Below, in pieces: positions 59,631 to 64,000 of a stretch of DNA of 64,000 nt (positions within the stretch are counted from its first letter, which is position 1; each line of letters opens with the position of its first letter). A program made the translations under genes and the position numbers. The stretch lies in contig JARUPZ010000026.1 of NCBI GenBank assembly GCA_031213475.1, forward strand, positions 6,803,785 through 6,867,784. Direction: 5' to 3'. This DNA is from Nereocystis luetkeana (Eukaryota; Sar; Phaeophyceae; Laminariales; Laminariaceae). Under the pieces are notes generated by a model. The model was not told where the DNA came from. It saw only the letters and a list, made by a program, of their open reading frames with translations, and ran no database searches.

Positions 59631-60421
59631 GAACGTGAAAAAAACGATAAAAAAAACCGAAACACTTGATTATTGTATCAGATACACGCTCGTATTGGAA
59701 AAAAAAGCGTGACGGTTCGTACATATGATAACTGTATTATTACTGAGCTATAAATACGTGGTGCTCTCTGACCTGGTATAGTACTCACCTCGTACCAGGT
59801 ACTAAACTATTATAGGCACCAGCTATATACCTCTTGGCTACCTGGTATTGTTCGTGCTGTACGTACCAGCGACTACAGCAGTATACGTGCCGTACTCGCG
59901 TGTACTCGATGTCGACCGGTAGCAAGCGCGGTTTAACGTGAAGAACACACACACTCACCAATCGTATACTGGTACCCTGTAACTCGAGAGCTTGAGGGAG
60001 CACAACCGCGGCTGCAGTACGAGTACGTATTCTTCGATACTGCTGTGCCTGGAACGTGGCAGGTCATGCATGCTTCTTGTGACATACCGGGTACTATATC
60101 ACACTCTCTTCGAACGTAAAGGACGGTTTTGATTTAATATTAATATTCTAGGCGACCTTATTTTTACGGACGGGTGAAACGAGCTACTGCTGCTGTATTT
60201 TTACTGTTGTACTAGTCAAACACGCATGAAAACACGTACGTGTAGCTCGCCAGAAATTCGGAGCTGATTTTCTCTCGACAATTGGAGAGGTGCAAACAAA
60301 CAGCTCCCTCGGCTTCGAGACACTCGGCTTCGAACTTGGTCCCGCGGGGATTATTGTTTAATAGTACGTATTAATATTGTGTTTTGTTGTACTGTTACGC
60401 CCTCTAAAAAAAAGTATATAT

Positions 60422-60660
60422 ACGACTGCAGTCCCGTTTTGGGGATAAACCACTCGAATTCAAGTAGTTTGTCCCCAAAACGGGGCTGCGGCTCTAAAAG
60501 TGCTGCACTTAAATCTCGCTGGATTTCCTCATGTTTTGTCGCCAACACGGGAGTGCGGTCTTTCATTACTTTTTAGAACTGCAGTCCCATTTTGGAGACT
60601 AGCCACTCGAATTTCAAGTAGTTTGTCCCCAAAACGGGACTCCGGTCCTATAAGGGATAA
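60422..60660. mobile_element. Two MITE-B copies and a half copy in a cluster
   Basis: Copy at 60422-60502, right half at 60533-60565, and full copy at 60570-60660. The half copy shares GTCGCCAA.ACGGGAGTGC with 56320-56340. Confidence 0.6.
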
Positions 60661-61359
60661 AAGGGGTTTTACCGCCGCGCCTTGGTACCCATACCGAACA
60701 AACATACGCGTATCATGATACCACTCGTTTTATATTGTACCCATGATCCATGGTGCGGTTGCTGTTGTACCAGGTAGTTCGCATCAAACTGATATCGTAA
60801 GACAGACGGGTGTCAACCCTGCGCCATGTTTTTCCCGGGTACTCACGGGTGTTACAGCTTGCCAATAGCCATCACGGGCGTGCTTCATACAGTATGCACA
60901 TACCCACCGGATATTTTGGGCCCCGACCACACGGGTACCCGCTATTTCGCTCGGGAAACCCCGGGGATGATAATTTATCATCCCTCGAGCAGCTTGTCGC
61001 ACGACATTCCAGGAAACCCTTTCCAAAAGGAGTGAAATACATGGATATCTCGCATGTACATCCCAAAACAACACGAGATATCCCCACACCCCCACTACGT
61101 ACGTAGTTTCAAAGGTGTACAGCAGCAATGAAGCAGCCTATCTCATCAAGTATTTACATAAGTGGTACAAATCTGTCCCGGAGTATAAGCGTCGTTTTGT
61201 TTTGATATTAATATACAAATATTCCTTATAATCAGGGACATGATAGTTGCTGGACCAGGCGCCAAGTTCGAACGTGCCGCTAACAGGGACGTGATTAAGG
61301 GGATGCTATCTTGCCATCCCCGGGGTCTCCAGGGTAAAACATCGGGTATCCGGGACCCC

Positions 61360-61620
61360 AATACCGGCGAGTGTCGGGCGTTATTAATTTACCCCCCCCC
61401 CCAAAAAAAAAATGGGTATCGTTGGAAAACGGTTATCGGCAGGTATATCACCTCGGTACCAGGTACCAGGGTAGCCGTTAATGAATGAAAACCCCAATAC
61501 CGGCGAGTGTCGGGCGTTATTAATTTACCTCCCCCCAAAAAAAATAATGGGTACTCGTTGGAAAACGGTTATCGGCAGGTATATCACCTCGGTACCATTA
61601 GCCGTTAATGAATGAAACCC
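61360..61620. repeat. ~120-bp tandem duplication with micro-insertion difference
   Basis: ACCCCAATACCGGCGAGTGT...GTTAATGAATGAAA occurs twice. Copy 1 has GGTACCAGGTACCAGGGTAG where copy 2 has GGTACCATTAG. Confidence 0.8.
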
Positions 61621-62055
61621 TACGTACGCAGTAGGAGAATATATGAAAAGGGGGTAACAGTACTTCTTTACCAGGTACACAATACCAGGTCGGTATCACA
61701 AATATTTTCGAGGGCGGTGTCCGCTCCGCGAGGTGCTTCCGCCCGCTATGAAGCTACGCTCGCGCAAGGAAATATAGAAGAAACACGTGAAGCGAACAGA
61801 GAGGTTACTGGTTTGGTGCAACTGTAGAGTTGAGAAGTGAAGATGCCTCAAACAGCTCCGTCCATGCTCCATGAAAATCATCACGGACTGCAAGGGTTTT
61901 TAGTGCACGGCAATGCTCGTAGGGTCTATGCTATATACCTGGTATATATATATGCCGCCTGCCCGCGCGCTGCTGTCGGGCGACGAATGAGAAGCTGACA
62001 AAACAGCAGCGTTCCTTGGGTCTCTGGTCTTACGCCTCTCTCTGAATTTGGTTCC

Positions 62056-62160
62056 AACCCCTTTCAGGCGTACTGCAGCACCGCTTGGGGGACAAACTGA
62101 CAAACTCCTTGGAATCTGATTGGTTTGTCTCCAAAAAGAAGACTGCCGTTCTGGAAAAGT
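62056..62160. mobile_element. MITE-B copy, diverged
   Basis: CCTTTCAGGCGTACTGCAGC ... AGACTGCCGTTCTGG. Confidence 0.5.
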
Positions 62161-62254
62161 TGACGCGTTCACGATTCCAAATACGAGGGGCATGCCGTGG
62201 GTCGGGTCGGGTCGGGTCGGGTCAAGGTGGTTTTTAGTGGGCCGGTTGTGCTCT

Positions 62255-62351
62255 TAACCCCTTTAGTACCGGAGTCCCGTTTTGGGGACAAACCTGTCAA
62301 ATTCCCAAGTAGTTTGTCCCCGAAACGGGACTGCGGTTCTAAAAGGGTTGA
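62255..62351. mobile_element. MITE-B copy
   Basis: AACCCCTTTAGTACCGGAGT ... GGGACTGCGGTTCTAAAAGG; well-preserved. Confidence 0.7.
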
Positions 62352-63689
62352 GACCCAGGTACCCAGGTCCAGCAGTATGCGGGACGTGGAAGAGGTACGT
62401 ACCTGTTCGTGTACCGTATACGGCCCGGAAAACGACAGGGATTTTACCGACCGCCCTAGTACTGTTAATACCATTTACTTTGTAAGGTGTGAACGCGTGG
62501 CCGTTGGAGTAGTTGCAGCCATGAAGCGCAAAGATATCGAGAGACACGTCAAGCAACGCAAAACGTGCGGTGTCAACTGTCGACGTGTAGGTAGGGTCGA
62601 GTGTTCCACACTTCAAACCTACCAGTACCAGGTATCAGTTTGGTGTCAGTCATGGCATGTCGAGGCAAGGCGGCTAAGGCTGTCAAGGAGCGAGACTGCT
62701 GTGTCCAGATATCTAGGATCGCATTTCGTAACGCTCAAATCGGCGCATTGATGACTTTATTTACTGCGTCGACCTTCGGGACCGCCGTGTATAAAACGAC
62801 AAAAAACCTACGAGTGCGCTCTATCTATGCATATATATAGCGACTATCAGCTGTAAGAACTGAGTGCAGCAGAATGGTGCTACTGGATGTCGACTGGTAG
62901 AAAGAACAGGGTGTAATGTGAAGAACACACACACAAACTGCTGTCGTGGAACTTGTGTCACTGGTTTCATGTGAGCGGCCGGCCGTATCTCCTCATGTGC
63001 GAGCGTGCGAGAGTAAACATTGCACGATTGGTCTCCGCATTCGATCGAATACGCCGTACGTACGTACGTACGTACTATAATAGCGTGTTCAAATTCCTCA
63101 AGTATGTCTAAGTGCCAGAAGGACGTGTCTTATCCCCCATTATGTTTCGTCGTCTTAAGGTCCCATTTTGTTTCGGCTGAGGTTTAGATAAATAGACTTT
63201 TACTGGCAATGTCTCAACGCGCTCCTGCGGCGTGTCTTGAACATTTTCACAAGGGTTTTTTTATTTCGAGGATTGTGAACCAACCCCCTCTTCTCCGTCA
63301 GTCAACTTTCACGTATGGTCTCGGGGAATGGTTAGTGGAGGGGGCAGCACTCAGGGAAAGCCCGGCACGCCCAACGACGTGATGTGGTGAAAACTACTTG
63401 CTAGGTTTGGCGATGTTCTACTTTGCTACTTGCGGCGTGGTTCCGCCTTTCGTTACGCATCTGTACACCTCGCCAGGTTGCTGGTACCCCCGAGTGTACG
63501 AACTACTGCTGTACGTACGTACGTACGAACGAACCAGGTTTTTTTCTGGAGGATTTTATCTGTTGATCGTGTATGGTGGTGTTTCTTTTTTGGCTGGTGG
63601 GAGGGGTAGATGATGACATCATAATGGGTTTCCAACATGGGGACTCGAAAACGTGTAAGGGTCGTTTTTAACGACACGTATTTGGCAAG

Positions 63690-63896
63690 AAAAAACTTGC
63701 CAAAATCGCAAGTTTTTGGAAATTTGGATTTGCCAAAATAGCACGTTTTTTGCCCAAGCCTTTTTATGGATATTCCCCAAGAAGCCCTTCGTTGGCAAGT
63801 TGTTGGAAATTTGGACTTGCTGTTTCACTTGGCAAGTTTTTGGCAAGGCTTGAAAACCCAAATTTCCAAAAACTGTGCTATTTTGGCAAGTTTCAC
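63690..63896. mobile_element. Palindromic element with ~50-bp inverted arms
   Basis: AAACTTGCCAAAATCGCAAG...TTTTTGGAAATTTGG at the left is the imperfect inverse of the right arm ending CTATTTTGGCAAGTTTCAC. A third TTGTTGGAAATTTGGACTTG lies between. Probably a fold-back or MITE. Confidence 0.5.
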
Positions 63897-64000
63897 CCGA
63901 AAGCTGGGGTTGATGGGCTCGGTTAGCCATCTGGGGGCGATTAAGAAATTGGCGAAAGTTTCAAGTTGAGGGTGGTCAGAACAGGACGGACGCGTTCGTT

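Larger units (their letters stand above)
59640..63685. other. Intergenic stretch rich in TA-flanked micro-motifs
   Basis: Apart from MITE-B copies and the 61.4-kb duplication I see no gene. TACCWGGTA occurs at about 59772, 59797, 59841, 60767, 61673, 61938 and 62625. (CGTA)n occurs at 63055 and (GGGTC)n at 62200. Confidence 0.45.

Overview
This window is eukaryotic nuclear DNA: spliced genes separated and invaded by mobile-element debris, minisatellites and homopolymer C/G tracts. Long introns, GC-rich exons, Gly/Ser/Pro-rich low-complexity loops and a heavy load of short transposons suggest a stramenopile, most plausibly a brown alga. That placement is inference; there is no rRNA or organelle marker here.

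Layout. Three host genes can be read. (1) A plus-strand gene at about 7.5-10.6 kb has at least two exons joined by an apparent GC-AG intron. Its product is low-complexity and then carries a short WSKGLDFD-RYSSEW..IATS segment; I cannot name the family. (2) A minus-strand gene runs from its ATG at 57,267 to its stop at 19,061, about 38 kb, in 12 inferred exons whose splice phases agree everywhere except inside exon 8. It encodes a Spinster-like major facilitator (MFS) transporter with a Cys-rich first loop, a roughly 440-residue Gly/Ser-rich central loop and a Gly/Arg-rich tail. (3) A plus-strand gene from 58,080 encodes a small Cys-rich protein with a clear signal peptide. Genes 2 and 3 diverge from a shared interval of about 0.8 kb.

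Repeats. About 25 copies of a ~110-bp TA-inserting MITE (here MITE-A, TTACGGGGG ends) and about 19 of a ~90-bp palindromic MITE (MITE-B) are scattered through the window. Others are a Stowaway-like MITE (MITE-C), a 235-bp palindromic MITE (MITE-D), a tRNA-derived SINE with A-tail, LINE 3' ends ending in poly-C, a ~540-bp poly-C-bounded family sharing the LINE 3' end, and fold-back-like elements built of GATC-rich subrepeats. Minisatellites fill 4.8-5.3, 11.7-12.9, 13.7-14.8, 16-17.3, 18.0-19.1 and 38.1-38.9 kb.

What stands out. (a) Comparing repeat copies shows recurrent tiny insertions at TA dinucleotides, of the form TA-CCWGG-TA, TA-CTG-TA, TA-CTGG-TA and TA-CTCG-TA. The same motifs occur tens of times elsewhere, looking like excision scars of TA-targeting transposons or a TA-specific micro-insertion process. 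(b) The transporter gene carries decayed tandem echoes of its own exons in introns and downstream of its stop. (c) Poly-C or poly-G runs, several of them transposon tails, sit right next to splice sites with the polarity expected of splicing signals. All gene models come from reading alone, without transcripts or homology searches.
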